Source: Eulemur rufifrons (lineage: Eukaryota; Chordata; Mammalia; Primates; Lemuridae). Taken from it: a DNA stretch of 64,000 nt. The position numbers and the translations under genes are program-made. How positions within the stretch are numbered: position 1 is the first letter of the stretch; the number at the start of each line of letters is the position of its first letter. The stretch covers positions 221,682,843 through 221,746,842 of the forward strand of contig NC_090989.1 of the NCBI RefSeq assembly GCF_041146395.1, in the 5' to 3' direction. The notes below the pieces were generated by a model that made no database searches, was not told the origin of the DNA, and saw nothing but the letters and a program-made list of their open reading frames with translations. Below, piece after piece: positions 1-12,499 of the stretch.

Positions 1-330
1 ATTAAAATATGCTGTGGCTTACTTGTGGACACAAATAGATAAGTTAATTAAATAATCTTGAAGTGAAATATAAATGACATCTTAATTAATGCATTTGCTA
101 CATTCTGCATTTTTATAATTTCCCTTAATATAAGATCATTTCTGTCTTTAAAAAAAAAACAAGCCATCTAGAAATTTAGAAATTAGGTATCAGGAATCAG
201 TTCATTATTTTTAAAGCTATTAAAGTAGTACATTTGTGTATCCAATCAGTGAGCAATGACTTGGGTTTATAAAAAATTTATAAAAATAGTACTTTTAAAA
301 TTTTTAGTGTTTTGGGTTTTTTTAATAGAC
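1..330. other. AT-rich unique sequence, nothing recognised
   Basis: No repeat family, splice-flanked open frame or RNA gene is recognised here. The sequence is AT-rich with short A and T runs. Confidence 0.4.
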
Positions 331-1910
331 TTTTTTTAAAGAGCAGATTTGGGTACACAGCAAAATTGAGCAGAACGTACAGAGTTGCTATTGTCCCATA
401 TACCCCATGCCACCAAACACACATAGTTTCCCCTTAGCAACATCCTGTGCCAGAGAGGTACATTGGTTAACAATCAATCAGTGAACCTACCTTGACACAT
501 CATTATCACCAAAGTCCATAGTATATATTAGGGTTCACTCTTGATGTGCATTTTATGGTTTTGACAAATGTATAATGACATAGATCTACAAATTATAGTA
601 TTATACTATACAGAATAGTTTCACTGCCCTAAAAATCCTCTGTGCTCTGCCTATTCATCTCTCTTTCCTAACCCCTACCAACCACTGATCTTTTTACCAT
701 TTCTGCAGCTTTGCCTTTTTCAGGATTACTATATATTAATTGTTAGAATCATATTGTATGTGGCCTTTTTCAGATTGGCTACTCTCACTTAATAATATGC
801 ATTTAAGTTTCCTCCATGTCTTTTCATGGCTTGCTAGCTCACTTGTTTTTAGCACTGAATAATATTCCATTGTCTGGATGTACCATGGTTTATTTATTCA
901 CCTTCTGAAAAACATCTTGTTTACTTCCAAGTTTTGACAATTATGAATAAAGCTGTTATAAATGTCTGTATGCAGGTTTGTGTGTGGACATAGTTTTCAG
1001 TTCATTTGGTTAAATACCAAGGAGCATAATTGCTGGGTTGTATGGTAAGACTATGTTTAGTTTTGAAATAAGTTGCCAAATTATCTTCCAAAGTGGCTGT
1101 ACCATTGTGTAGTCCCACCAGTGGGGAATGAGAATTCCTATTGCTGCACATCCTCACTAGCATTTGGTGTTGTCAGTGTTCTGGATTTTGACCATCTTCA
1201 TAGATGCACAGTAATTTAATTTTTTAATTTGTAGTGTTTTAATTTGCATTTCTACAAAGACATTTGATGTGAAGCATCTTTTCACATGATTATTTGCCAT
1301 CTACATATCTTCTTTGCTGAACTGTCTGGTCAAGGCTTTTGCCCATTTTTAATTGGGTTGTTTTCTTATTTTTGAGTTTTAAGAGTTCTTTTTATATTTT
1401 AGATAACAGTCCTTTATCAAATATGATTTTTGCAAATATTTTTTTCAAGTCTGTGGCTTGTCTTCTCATTCTCTTTACTATGTCTTTCACAGAGAAGTTG
1501 TTTTTAATTTTAATGAATTCCAGCCTACCAATTACTTCTTTCATGGATAATGTCTTTGGTGTTGTATCTAAAAAGTCACCACCATACCCAAGGCCATCTA
1601 GATTTTATCCTGTGTTATCTTCTAGAAGTTTTATAGTTTTGCCCTTTACATTTAAGTCTATGATTCATGTTGAGTTAAATTTCTTTCGTAAGGTGAAAGG
1701 TCTGTATCTAGATTTGTGTATTTTTTTGCATATGGATGTCCAGTTGTTCTAGCACCATTTGTTGAAAAGACTATATTTTTCTATTGTATTGCTTTTGTTC
1801 CTTTGCCAAGATCAGTTGACTATATTTATGTGTGTCTATTTATGGACTATCTATTCTTCTGTTCCATTGATCTATTTGTCTATTCTTTTGCCAACATTAC
1901 ACCGTCCTGA
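331..1910 (-). mobile_element. Old L1 (L1M-type), 3' part of ORF2 plus 3' UTR, reverse orientation
   Basis: Read on the plus strand, the segment opens with the antisense old-L1 3' UTR motif around 'ttgagcagaacgtacagag'. It continues through antisense ORF2 landmarks: the 'gaataatattccattgt' block near 870, the 'ttgctgggttgtatggta' block near 1030, and 'ccattgatctatttgtctat' near 1865. The open frames at 1339-1910 on the plus strand are antisense shadows of ORF2. Many substitutions and indels mark it as an old mammalian copy, 5'-truncated at about 1910. The subfamily was not determined. Confidence 0.85.
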
Positions 1911-4900
1911 AGAGATATTGCTTTGAAAACTCAGAGAAAGTACAGTTCCTTCTACTTTTTTGGGGTACATATTTTCTGCAAAATAATTATACTCTTGCAG
2001 ACAATGTTTCTCTAATGTTAAAATTAGTTCTTATGTTCTAGAGAATATAAGTAGTGCTGAACAAGAAGATTAATTTACAGAAAACTATTTTTCTTTACTT
2101 TCTACATGACAATTTAGTTTCATTCTATTTGTGTACATGTTTTTAAACCATTTCTGCAGGAATGAATGTGAGATAAATTATTAGGATGGTATTAGATTAT
2201 ATATTTTTTTCTGCATTTTCTTTAATGTTCCAAAAAAGTATGTAAGGAAGAAGCAATGAAGAAAGAAAAGCTTAATGTTCATTCACCACAATTTTAGAAT
2301 ACTCTTTCTAATAATTTTAGTAGAAGTTCTGTCCAAGAATAAAACTCAAAGAACAGATTGAGAAATTAACAAATTAGTATTAGGTTAGAAACTGTTCTAT
2401 TTCTTTCACCTCTTATTTAATTGTTATCTTTTCTTCTGTAGTAAATAGAAAAACATCGGACTGTTTCATCATCAGGTTGAGCAAAACATCAGGTTGAACT
2501 TTCTTTGGTGCCTGGATTTTGGTAAAGGGTATTATGCAGGATATTGTCCTGTGCTTGAAAGATCAGAGCATGTCTGGTCAGCTGGAGGTTATACAGTCTG
2601 AGAGACTGATTTGTATCAGTCAAAGTCACAAGAGACTGATTTATAAATCTTAATGTCCACTCATTAATACAGTGGGAGATAAATTTAATACAATAACTGG
2701 ATCAGTTAACTGTACAAGACTTTCCCTTTGGGTGAGTAGATATACTCTGGTGGCCAAATTTAGATAGGAAACTTGCTTGGAGGCTATGAAATTAGAGCAA
2801 TGGGAATTGAATATTAACAGATATTTCTTTCTAGCTAGGGGAGCCTGATAATTTACCCTTTGCTCCTCCAGGGATTTTTCTATTATAGTAGCCAGAGATA
2901 TTGCCTAGATCTCTTTTTAAAAATTTACCTTGCCCATTCCATTCTCTAGATTGTTTAAGGTTACTATAACATACTGTTGTTAAATTATCCTTCATGAAAT
3001 ATTGATTTCAGTTTCCAAGATGATGGTATATTTCAGAATAGTTTTATTTTGGGTTCTTTTTGCTGACTCTTAGGTATTATATTCTAAAAAATAAACTATC
3101 TGGAAATAATAATATGGTAGGTTATAATAATTTCAGGTATTGTGTATTGGTTCTTACCTCATTTAATTTCAGAGATGGTAACACTTTGATTTAAGATTTT
3201 ATTGTATTCTTTTGGCCTGTTATTTCTTTCCCTGTAACATACTGAATGATAGGCTACCTAGGATCTGCATTTTAATTTTATATTTAATCTTGGTGTTTTA
3301 AAAATATTGGTAGTTTAGCATTTTTGCAATCTACCTTAATAAATGTTACATTTGTTTCCTTTAAGAAAGATAAATTCTTTCTAAAGATTTGTTCCTTACT
3401 ATAAAGCTCTTTCATAATTCAGTTTGTGGGCTGAATGATAATGATAGAAATGTTTCATTCAATTTTGAATCCTACAAACCACTTTTCGAAAGGTAAAAAA
3501 AATAGCATGCTGAGGGAAGTTTTCTTTCTTTTTTGCTGTCATTTTTGTCAATTCTGCCATGATATTTTCATGATATTTTGATGAGAATGAATGTGTATGC
3601 ATTTCCATTGTAAATTAAGAGTCAGCATATCTGTCATAGGAAGTATGTCATTCTAAGAAAATGGAAACAATGAATTCAATGTTCAAGCTATGTTTTTCCC
3701 TGAAGTGTTTATTGAATTCAGAATATTATTCATGTGCCTATTATTTCAGAATTACACCAAAATCGTAAGAGTAAGAAAATAAATGAAGATCCAGTATTGG
3801 TAAATGCAATTGTGGTGAATCTAGTGATGGCTTCGATGCTTCGCATATGCCTACAAAGTAACTAGTAATAAAATGATTTCACCTTTAGCAGTTTATATTG
3901 AGACATGTCCATTTCACCTGCATTAAATGTCAAACTATTGAATTGATATCTTTCTGGAAAAAAAAGAGACATACTTATATATTACTTTGAGCAAATTTAT
4001 ATTAAGAATGTCCGTGAAACAAATAGAAATTTTGCCATGAATACAACACACAGATGGAATATTTATGAAACTCACCCTAGAAATCCAGATGTCCTAAACA
4101 TTATAGCTATAAAGAAATGGACAATGGATAAGATCGTTTGTTGTGAGTCTTTTTGAAAAGGAACAAATAATCTGCAGAAACTACACTATTCGATGCACAC
4201 TAAAAGATTAAAAGTAAATGGTGGTATGTTTATATCTCCCACTATGTCCTGTTTCTTCAGGCGGCTGCTATGATGCTTTGGAACATGTAGCAGCACCTTC
4301 AAATAATGACCAAACAAGGGCAAGATCCTACCTGATGGAAAACTTGGATAGCCTACTAAAGTTCCCATCAATCTTATGTCATGATGTCCCTTGATGTGCG
4401 AATGATATATAATCTGGTGTCCTTGGAGAGTGACATCAACAGAGGAATGTGATTTAATGCCAATGCAAGGCTCCAGTGTACCCCAATTGGCATGATAATC
4501 TCATGCCTAAAGATTGGGAATCAGTCTTAACCAGAAGTACCATTGGCCTTTATTTATTTTCATTGAAAGTTTACTTTGGTTTTCTGCTTCCCTCTTTGAG
4601 CCACATGAGCTTCAATTGCAGAGCACAGCAGTACTACTTATGTTAAACCCCCTATTACTTTGTTTGTTGAGGTGTAAAATAATTTTCATTCCGAGTCAGA
4701 ATAAGTTCTACCTGACCTCCAACTGGTCCCACAAAAAGAAAATGATTAAGTCCTTTAATTTAAGGGCATTACATTTTGTCTTTAGGATAGGCATTTTAAT
4801 GAAGTGGTAACTGATCATTAGTTATGACAAGTAAATTCTCCCTGCACTGCTAATAAGACTGGATAAATGTAGTAATCACAAATTTATGTTTAAATTAGAC

Positions 4901-5145
4901 ATATAAACAACCCTATTAATCTTCCCCTCAGCTTTCCTGGATTCATGCTGAGAACACCTCAACCCTCTAAACTTAGGCAGTGACAATGTATAAAAACAAG
5001 TAGGGTAATAGTTTTTTTTTTTTTTTAGAGATAAGTTTTTCTCAATGGAAAGAAATACTTTCATATTGAGTGTAAATAAAAATTATTTTATTGATTTGGG
5101 GGTGAAAGAATGTTAAAATATGTTGGAACTTACATAAAACATGAA
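1911..5145. other. Unassigned AT-rich sequence without a gene
   Basis: About 3.2 kb in which I recognise no repeat family and no convincing exon. The frames at 4186-4371 (minus) and 4514-4810 (plus) are short, lack family similarity that I can see, and have no supporting splice or promoter context. A T-run at 5011-5024 is the only simple sequence. Very old, unrecognised repeats could be present. Confidence 0.4.
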
Positions 5146-5445
5146 CGTTTATTTATTTATTTTGAGACAGGGTCTTGCTTTGTCACCCAGGCTGGAAAGC
5201 AGTGGCACGATCATAACTCACTGCAGCCTTGAACTCCTGGGTTCAAGGGATTCTCTTGCCTTAGCCTCCCAGTGTAGCTGGGACTACAAGTGTATACATA
5301 CTACCACACCTGGCTATTTTTTAAAATTTTCCAGACAGGCTCTCTTTATGTTGCCCAGGCTGTTCTCAAACTTGACATTAAGCAATAGTCCCACCTTGGC
5401 TTCCTAAAATGCTTGGATTATAGGTGTGAGCCACTGCGCCCAGCC
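5146..5445 (-). mobile_element. Old Alu (AluJ-like), reverse orientation
   Basis: Antisense Alu dimer. It has a T-rich tail at 5146-5163, then 'gagacagggtcttgc', the box B region and right arm, and ends in 'gccactgcgcccagcc'. Divergence is high (for example 'tgtatacatactaccacacc' in the left arm), which fits an AluJ-age insertion. The flanks 'gaacgttta' and 'gaacactta' may be a decayed target-site duplication. The frame at 5141-5407 is Alu-derived and is not a gene. Confidence 0.9.
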
Positions 5446-5689
5446 TTAGAACACTTAATTATTAATATATGAGTAAAAGTCTGAGATAAAACTGAAGGAA
5501 ACAGATAGGTTATATTAATAGATGGGGAAAAAAGGCATTTAATAAACTAAGACAGATTTAGAAAGCGACTCAAAATATAAGGATACTTGCTTGACATAGT
5601 TGACATATGTATTCCAAAGCAATGGGTAATGCTGAGTTATAAACATTTCTATTTCTATAAAATGCAGAACATGTTTATCATGATTATTT

Positions 5690-7010
5690 TAACATAAGAG
5701 TGTTTTTAATATTTTGGGTGGTTTGACAAATGCAATGTAATATTACTCCAAATATCAGTATTAAGAGTAACCAGGAAAATTCATAGTAATCAGTTAAAAA
5801 TAACTTCTAATAAAAGGCTCCAATATAGTAGATAAATACAAGGTAAACAATATAAAAAACAAATAGGCAAAATAAATGCCTTACTAGGAATAGTCATTTA
5901 GAAATTACAATAAAAAAGTAATTCATAACAGTAGCAATTGCATGAAATACTTAAAAAAATATGCAAAGGGATTGCGCATTTCCTATGAAACTTTACTGAG
6001 ATAATCAAAAGCAAACATGAATAGACATACTTCTAGTGAGAAAACTAAAGTTTGTTAGTATGTCAGTGTATCCAAAATGGATCTTTAAAAGGAAATTTTT
6101 GCCTAAGACATGAGTTATTAGAAAAGAATAACTACTGAGTAAACCCAATTATAATACATATAATCTCCCCTCTAAAAGAGGAAAAATGAACTATAAAAAA
6201 TAAGTTGTTTTAAGTAAATGGTTAGCAGTTTAGGGGAAAATTTAGTTAGATGCATGTTTCATATATTTTACTACGTTTCTTAAAAATTATAACAAATATG
6301 TAAATAAATAAGAAAATAATGAAAATAAAATAAAATTAAATATCAACTCCTAGATGAAAAAACTGAATTTAAAAGTGCTAGGATCAAAAAATTAAAAAAG
6401 GAACAAATTTAATTATATTAATATGATTGGTAAATAAAGATGGAAATAGAGAAAGGAAAGGGCACCTAATATAATAGGGGGGAAAGAAAGAACAAAGGAA
6501 AAGGAAATAAAAATAAAAAATAAGAAAAAGAAAATGGCCTCTCCTGTTGAGGTTGCCGTGAAGCCACTAGTCACATGTGTTGTCAGTCCACATAAAACTA
6601 ACTTCAGAGATTATTAATACTCACAGAGGTATTCATAGCCTTTGACCTAGTAATCCCACTCTGGCATTCCACATTAAGAAGTAATTCATGAAGGTAAATC
6701 CAAAATAATTAGTCTTAAAAATGTGTAAACTGTTCGTCACAGGAACAATTATTGTAATAAAAAATTGGAAGCAAACTAAATAGTGAATAATATATGAAGC
6801 ATTAAATTATGTTTTGTAATATAAAAAGAATGTTTTACAGATAGTAACAGTGATACGTAAGAAATATGGCAATATCTTTGAACACATAGTTCAGGTTTTT
6901 AAAAATTATATTTGAAAAGAAATATACATAGGCTTATAAATATTACATTAGAATAGTGAATTTGTAGATCATCTGTTTTCCACTGTTTGATTTTTTAACA
7001 TAAAAAAGAA
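5690..7010 (+). mobile_element. Old L1 (L1M-type) ORF2/3' region, forward orientation
   Basis: A sense-strand, A-rich L1 segment. The block near 5920-6000 ('attcataacagtagcaattg') matches the ORF2 region usually reading 'acaatagcaacaaaaa'. The block at 6645-6700 ('gacctagtaatcccact') and that at 6750-6800 ('aaaaattggaagcaaact') are well-known late-ORF2 landmarks. The reading frame is destroyed. The 5' boundary is uncertain and may lie anywhere between 5560 and 5900. An A-rich purine stretch at 6480-6530 lies inside. Confidence 0.7.
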
Positions 7011-8093
7011 TAAACTCAAAATTAAACTAAATAGAGAAAAACTTTCTATATTGACTATTTCTATTAGTTATAAAAATATGAAATGGAAAGAAATGCCAAA
7101 AAAAAAAACTCCTCATTCATTTCAGGCAGAATTTCTCTGCAGAAGGATCCCAATTACAAATAGAAACTTTGTAAGACAATCCAAGTCATTTGCTGCATGG
7201 CTAGTAAGAACTTGTGTGAGAGGGGAGAGATGATTTGCTCATATTACAGAAAAGTTAACAAATCCGCAGGGATTTCCTGTTCAGTGCAGAATTGAGACTG
7301 CAGGATTATGATTTGATGTCAATCGCCAAAATGTTTCTTTTCCCATCTGCTACACTGTAACCAATCAAATAGGCTTGTGGTGATAGTTACCAAGTGGCAA
7401 AGCTAGGCCATGTCCCCTCTGCCTTTCCGCTTGAGACCATGCATGTAAAACAATATGTATATGCGTGACCGTCAAACATCCTTTTTATTGATGACAGTTG
7501 TCAAACTCTACAAGAAGATTTAACTGTCAACTTGAAATGCAAAGGGAAAGTTTAGTGTATATGACAAGTCACCTTGCCCAGATACTCTCCTTGCAGTTAG
7601 AATTACAAAGAAAAGAGCTGATGAGGAAATAGACCTCGGTCCCATAGAGGAAACGAAAGGAAGGAGGTATTCTGGTGCATGTATAAGGTAATTCGTAGTA
7701 ATGAGGCCATACGGCTGTAAAGAATAGGCACTGCGACCTAAAGCAAGAGAGGAAGCATTTTGAAAGTATAATATCAGGTATGTACTAATTTAAAATTATA
7801 TCCTTATTTTATTGAGTGACCCTCACTCTCTAGGATAGTTTTTTGTCTCAGAGTCAACTTTGTATGATATTAATATAGCCATACAATTTTTCTTTTGGTT
7901 AGTATTGTCAGGCATATCTTTTCTTGTCCTTTTTATTATATTTTCAAGTTTTTATATTCTTTTTAAGGTGTCTTACTTGTAAACAGCATATAAATGGATT
8001 TTGTTATTCTATCCAATCCAACAACCAGTTTCGGTTAACTGGGGCATTCTGTCAACTTACATGTGCTGTAATTACTGGTGTTTTCATTACTGT
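7011..8093. other. Unique sequence, candidate conserved non-coding segment inside
   Basis: No transposable element is recognised. Base composition between about 7290 and 7560 is more balanced than in the surrounding L1s. It contains the near-palindrome tgacagttgtca (7492-7503), another ctgtca at 7524-7529, and a CCAAT motif near 7360. The frame at 7051-7233 has no recognised similarity. A regulatory role is only an inference. Confidence 0.35.
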
Positions 8094-8103
8094 CTAATTT
8101 TGT

Positions 8104-8454
8104 TTTTTTTTTTTGTTTGTTTTTTGTTTTTTTTTGAGACAGAGTCTCACTCTGTTGCCCAGGCTAGAGTGAGTGCCGTGGCGTCAGCCTAGCTCACAGC
8201 AACCTCAAACTCCTGAGCTCAAGGGATCCTGCTGTCTCAGCCTCCCGAGTAGTTGGGACTACAGGCATGCACCACCATGCCCGGCTAATTTTTTCTATAT
8301 ATATTTTTAGCTGTCCATATAATTTGTTTCTATTTTTAGTAGAGGTGGGGTCTCGCTCTTGCTCAGGCTGGTCTCGAACTCCTGAGCTCAAACGATCCGC
8401 CCACCTCGGCCTCCCAGAGTGCTAGGATTACAGGCGTGAGCCACCGCGCCCGGC
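8104..8454 (-). mobile_element. Young strepsirrhine-type Alu, reverse orientation, with TSD
   Basis: Full-length dimeric Alu in antisense. It has an interrupted T tail, then 'gagacagagtctcac', and ends in 'ccaccgcgcccggc'. The right arm contains 'agtgagtgccgtggcgtcag', and an extra T/A-rich spacer (about 8290-8340) separates the two arms; both are features I associate with lemur Alus. It is flanked by the direct repeat ctaattttgt at 8094-8103 and 8455-8464, a target-site duplication from L1-mediated insertion. Low divergence suggests a lineage-specific insertion. Frames at 8001-8627 overlapping it are not genes. Confidence 0.95.
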
Positions 8455-8697
8455 CTAATTTTGTGCTTTCTACTTATCTTCCCTTTTCTATGTTTAATTT
8501 CTTCTCCTTCTTTACCTTTTTTTGATTGAAATTTTTTTCTCATTATATTTACCTTCTCTACTAGTTTGTAAGATGCACACACTGTTTCTAGATTTTTATT
8601 CCATATCTCAGAAATTTTAACATGCATATGTAACTTATCAAAGTCTACAGCTAATCAATGATTTTACCCTCCTCCCAATTTTTATACAGTGTCTATC

Positions 8698-8745
8698 TTT
8701 TTTTTTTAATTTCAAAGTATTAAGGGGATACAAATGTTTTAACTG
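8698..8745 (-). mobile_element. Very short L1 3' end, reverse orientation
   Basis: A T-run followed by 'aatttcaaagtattaagggg' and 'atacaaatgtttt' is the antisense L1 terminus. The same ending is seen at about 50,675. Only some 45 bp of L1 are present. The flanks 'cagtgtctatc' (from 8687) and 'cagtgtggatc' (from 8757) resemble each other and could be a decayed TSD. Confidence 0.6.
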
Positions 8746-9364
8746 AGTTAAAAACTCAGTGTGGATCAACAACGCAAGTCAAAAACCACATCTGTGGGCA
8801 CTTTCTGTTCCCAAGCTAAATCTGGCTGGCAGGGTCACAGTTTATATTCTCTGGTGTAAGGTCAATTTATTGAGGCCCCATGAATTGACCTTATAGCATT
8901 ATTTGAGAAAGAATCAATCATTAGCTATAAAGTAAACAGAATGGAGATTTAATTACAAAAGATACCTGATCTCAACAATAAGGCCCAGGTACTAAAGCTA
9001 AGGCAAATGGTCAGAGTTAGACTATTGGCCAAAGCGATTTGATAATGAGTAACCCTAAATAATGACATTAAGTCACCCCTTACTAGGTTCAAGACAGGTT
9101 CTATGGACTGACAGGGCTTAGAGGGAAGGTGAGAACTGTGGCCTTGGAACAGATCTTTACCTTTGTGACTGTAAGTGGCTCTGGATGTGGAAACCATGTC
9201 TGGGTCCAGTTAACTTCGTGATGTGAAAAGTTGACTTAATTTGCCATATGTCTTTTCACCAGGTTGGTTCTTGGGGAGAATCTGGAGAGACAAAAGTGTT
9301 GCCCTTTTGGCTCGCTAGACAAAAGATAGAATGCTGTGTCTAGAAATCAGTGGACAATTCCCTA
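8746..9364. other. Unassigned segment, possible decayed LTR
   Basis: It starts with an 8-bp-arm perfect hairpin at 8742-8760. On the minus strand there is an AATAAA hexamer near 8865 and moderately GC-balanced sequence that looks somewhat like an LTR, but I could not place TG/CA ends or a target-site duplication. The minus frame at 8949-9197 is not recognised as a protein. Confidence 0.3.
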
Positions 9365-9505
9365 AAGCACAGGATGTGGGGCCCACCCCCAGAGCCGCTG
9401 ATCAGTAGGTCTGGATGGGGCCTGAGAATCTGCATTTCTGACAACTTCCCAGGTGATGCTGATCCTGCTGGGCAGGGAACCACATTTTTAGACCCTGTGA
9501 TCTTA
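9365..9505 (+). mobile_element. MER5A-like hAT fragment (3' half)
   Basis: The sequence around 'cctgagaatctgcatttct' followed by 'cccaggtgatgctgatcctg' matches the internal and 3' half of the non-autonomous hAT element MER5A. The terminal segment is degenerate ('gggaaccacatttttagacc'). No TSD was identified. Confidence 0.75.
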
Positions 9506-10196
9506 GGTCTTTAATTCTAATTTTCCCACTAACCTGGTTTTGTACGTTTTGTCTTTGAATCGGTGGGGAAATGATACTCTTCACATGTACTTGTTAGAGT
9601 ACTTCTTAGAATAAAATAAAATATAAATGCTGAATAAAAATTATAAAGTATTTCTTAATATGGCTGCTACTGATCTTTGGATTTTATCACATGGCAATTT
9701 TAGGAACCACTTGATTTCCTTACGTGCATAAAAATATTTTCTTGTAAGTTTTCCATAGCAGACGTTGGAAGCTGTTTCTGTACTTCCAAACTGCCTGGCA
9801 TCTTGGCAGGAATGGTGAGGATTGGTGAATCTCAGAGCCCAGACCTCATGTAGTCCAAACGCATGTGCTTGGATTGTCTGGTTGAAAGTTTGGTGTCTGT
9901 CTTTTTCTTATGTGTTTGTATATCTGAGGAATATTTTCTAAGACAGCTGAATCAGTGAGGCACATCCTGGAAGCTGTTTATGATTTCCTTGTTATTACGA
10001 TGTTAGGTAGTGAAGCTGCCATTTGTCAGGGTGGCATGGGCCCAGTAATTGAACTCTCTGGAGGTCAGAATTACTGAGAGAGGAAAAGCATTAGTCTATT
10101 CAATTCAGCCAGACATTTTTTTTTTCTGTCTTGTTTTCCAGGAGGGATACTATGTGTATTAGTACCATTTGGAATGAATCTTAAAAGAAACAGGCC
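9506..10196. other. Unique sequence, no gene recognised
   Basis: No recognised repeat and no convincing open frame. The minus frame at 9402-9584 overlaps the MER5-like fragment and is treated as spurious. Confidence 0.4.
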
Positions 10197-10335
10197 AGTG
10201 ATTCTCAATTCTGGCTGAGACATTAGAATCCCCTGGGCAACTTTGAGGGGGGAGATGCCTGGACCCGCCCTAGATTAACTAAATCTGATACTCCTGGGAT
10301 GGAGGCTGGCATTGTTATCCAGCAGGTTCTCAAAT
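10197..10335 (+). mobile_element. MER5-like hAT fragment (5' half)
   Basis: It begins 'cagtgattctcaattctggc', the MER5-type terminal inverted repeat, followed by 'attagaatcccctgggcaac' and 'cctagattaactaaatctga', all MER5 landmarks. The right end is eroded near 10,335. Confidence 0.75.
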
Positions 10336-10410
10336 AATGTCATGTCATTCAACATCCTTTCCTTATAACACTGATGAGAAGGAAAATCGATTCCCTCCGG
10401 GGCCACTGTC

Positions 10411-10680
10411 TGTTTGGGGTCTGCATGTTCTCCCCATGTCTGTGTGGGTTTTCTCTGAGTACTCCAGTTTCCCCCCACGTTAGGTGTACATTAAATGGTT
10501 AGATGACTCAGTGTGTCCACATTGTCCCAGTGTGAGTGAATGTGTGTTATGTGGGTGTGAGTACGCCCTGCCATGGGATGGCGTCTTGGCCAGGGTCAGT
10601 TCTCTTCTTGGCCCTGGGCTGCAGGGACAGGCTCCTGCCACCTGTAACCCTGAACTGGAATAAGTGGGTTGGAAAAATGA
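10411..10680 (+). mobile_element. Ancient vertebrate LINE/SINE 3' tail (RTE-like), family uncertain
   Basis: The blocks 'gtctgcatgttctcccc', 'tgtgtgggttttctct', 'agtttccccccac', 'ggatggcgtcttggccaggg' and 'aaccctgaactgga' occur in the order found in a retroelement 3' region common in fish and other vertebrates and rare in mammals. Divergence is considerable, yet the block order is intact over about 270 bp. I could not assign a mammalian family name with confidence (RTE-X/L4-type is possible). Minus-strand frames at 10,275-10,903 are shadows. Confidence 0.6.
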
Positions 10681-11201
10681 AGGAAAGAATGAACACAGAC
10701 TAATGTCAAATAAAAATTTGTAAAGTCTGCAGTGCACGACAATGACTGATATAGTACAGAAGCAGAAGTGCCCTGCTAGCTGCCTGGTCTGTGGTTGTTG
10801 GCTTTTGAACTGCATGGTGGGAGGATAAGCTCCTGACAATTTTCACTTTGCAAACATTTATTCCTTGATTTAGCTCGCTATCACTGTGACCACTGTCATT
10901 CATTGAGCCACCAAAAATGGATAAATTATTATCTTACCTGTTTTAATGAATTTTTTTGAAAAGTGTGTATAGCACACATTTACTTCAATGTTTGATATTA
11001 AAAGTGTTTTGAGTCTTTATTGAGAAGTTTGGTGATGTTTTGTGACCAGATATATGCCGTAGAAACGCAGCCCTTGTTTATATCAATTAGCCTGTGGTAA
11101 AATTTGTTTCGTTACATGTCGTTTTGCTTAAAGTTGCAGTTTCCAAGAACCTATTAATAACATTAAGTAAGGACACGTTGCATTTTAAAACCTCCTTAGA
11201 T
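10681..11201. other. Unique sequence, no gene recognised
   Basis: No recognised repeat or exon. The minus frames at 10480-10903 have no family similarity that I can see. Confidence 0.35.
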
Positions 11202-11832
<631 letters not shown>

Positions 11833-12499
11833 CTCTTAGTGGTTGCAATGTGGAACTACTGGTACAGGTGCCACTGTGTTGTAGGCAGAGGTTGTCCTGT
11901 CTCTAAGCACAGCTGCTGGCAACTTCATTAGCCCTGGCCTTCCTACCAGGCTGAATAATAACCCTTAACTACACTATGAACCTTTCGTTACAGACTAAAA
12001 TCTTTTGGGGAGTTAAGCACTTTGCTGCATTGGAACCCTCTAACTATCTGGCAATTTATTTTTGTATAAATAAAACTATAATTTTTGCATCAAAATGTGT
12101 TACTTTAGCCACTTCTAGCTGTATCAATCAGCTCTAAAGAGCTCTGTCTTTACTGATATTTTCCATAATATTTTCTTGTAATTTTACTTACCAGACCCTT
12201 ACGTTGGAGAAAAATAACAGCAGCCTCAGCAGGCTAACATAAATTAGGTCCATGTGACATTACCCCCCTGATATGATGAATATGATCATTTTACCAGGAT
12301 TGCCATTCCTGGAAAGGTTATTTTTACTAAAATGTCTAAAGACAAGCCTCCATGTCAACAAGTCTTAGAGGTTTCCAAATTTTGGTTCTTGGCCTTTCTC
12401 TGCTTCTGCACCATTCCACATGTATTTTGATTATAATTAAACCTGTTAAAACATATATGCGCATTGGTTTTCTTACTATGCTAAATGTCCAAGCTTCTC
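11833..12499. other. Unique sequence, no gene recognised
   Basis: No recognised repeat. The frame at 12352-12558 runs into the following MIR and is treated as chance. Confidence 0.4.

Noticed and set aside
1339..1910. 137- and 64-codon plus-strand frames that look like hydrophobic proteins
   Set aside because: They are the antisense reading of old L1 ORF2 on the minus strand. The Phe/Leu/Ile-rich content is what A-rich L1 gives in reverse.
8001..8627. Short frames with the phrase-like peptide [13 protein letters not shown] and similar
   Set aside because: Alu-derived translation; the same pattern occurs in every Alu of the window.
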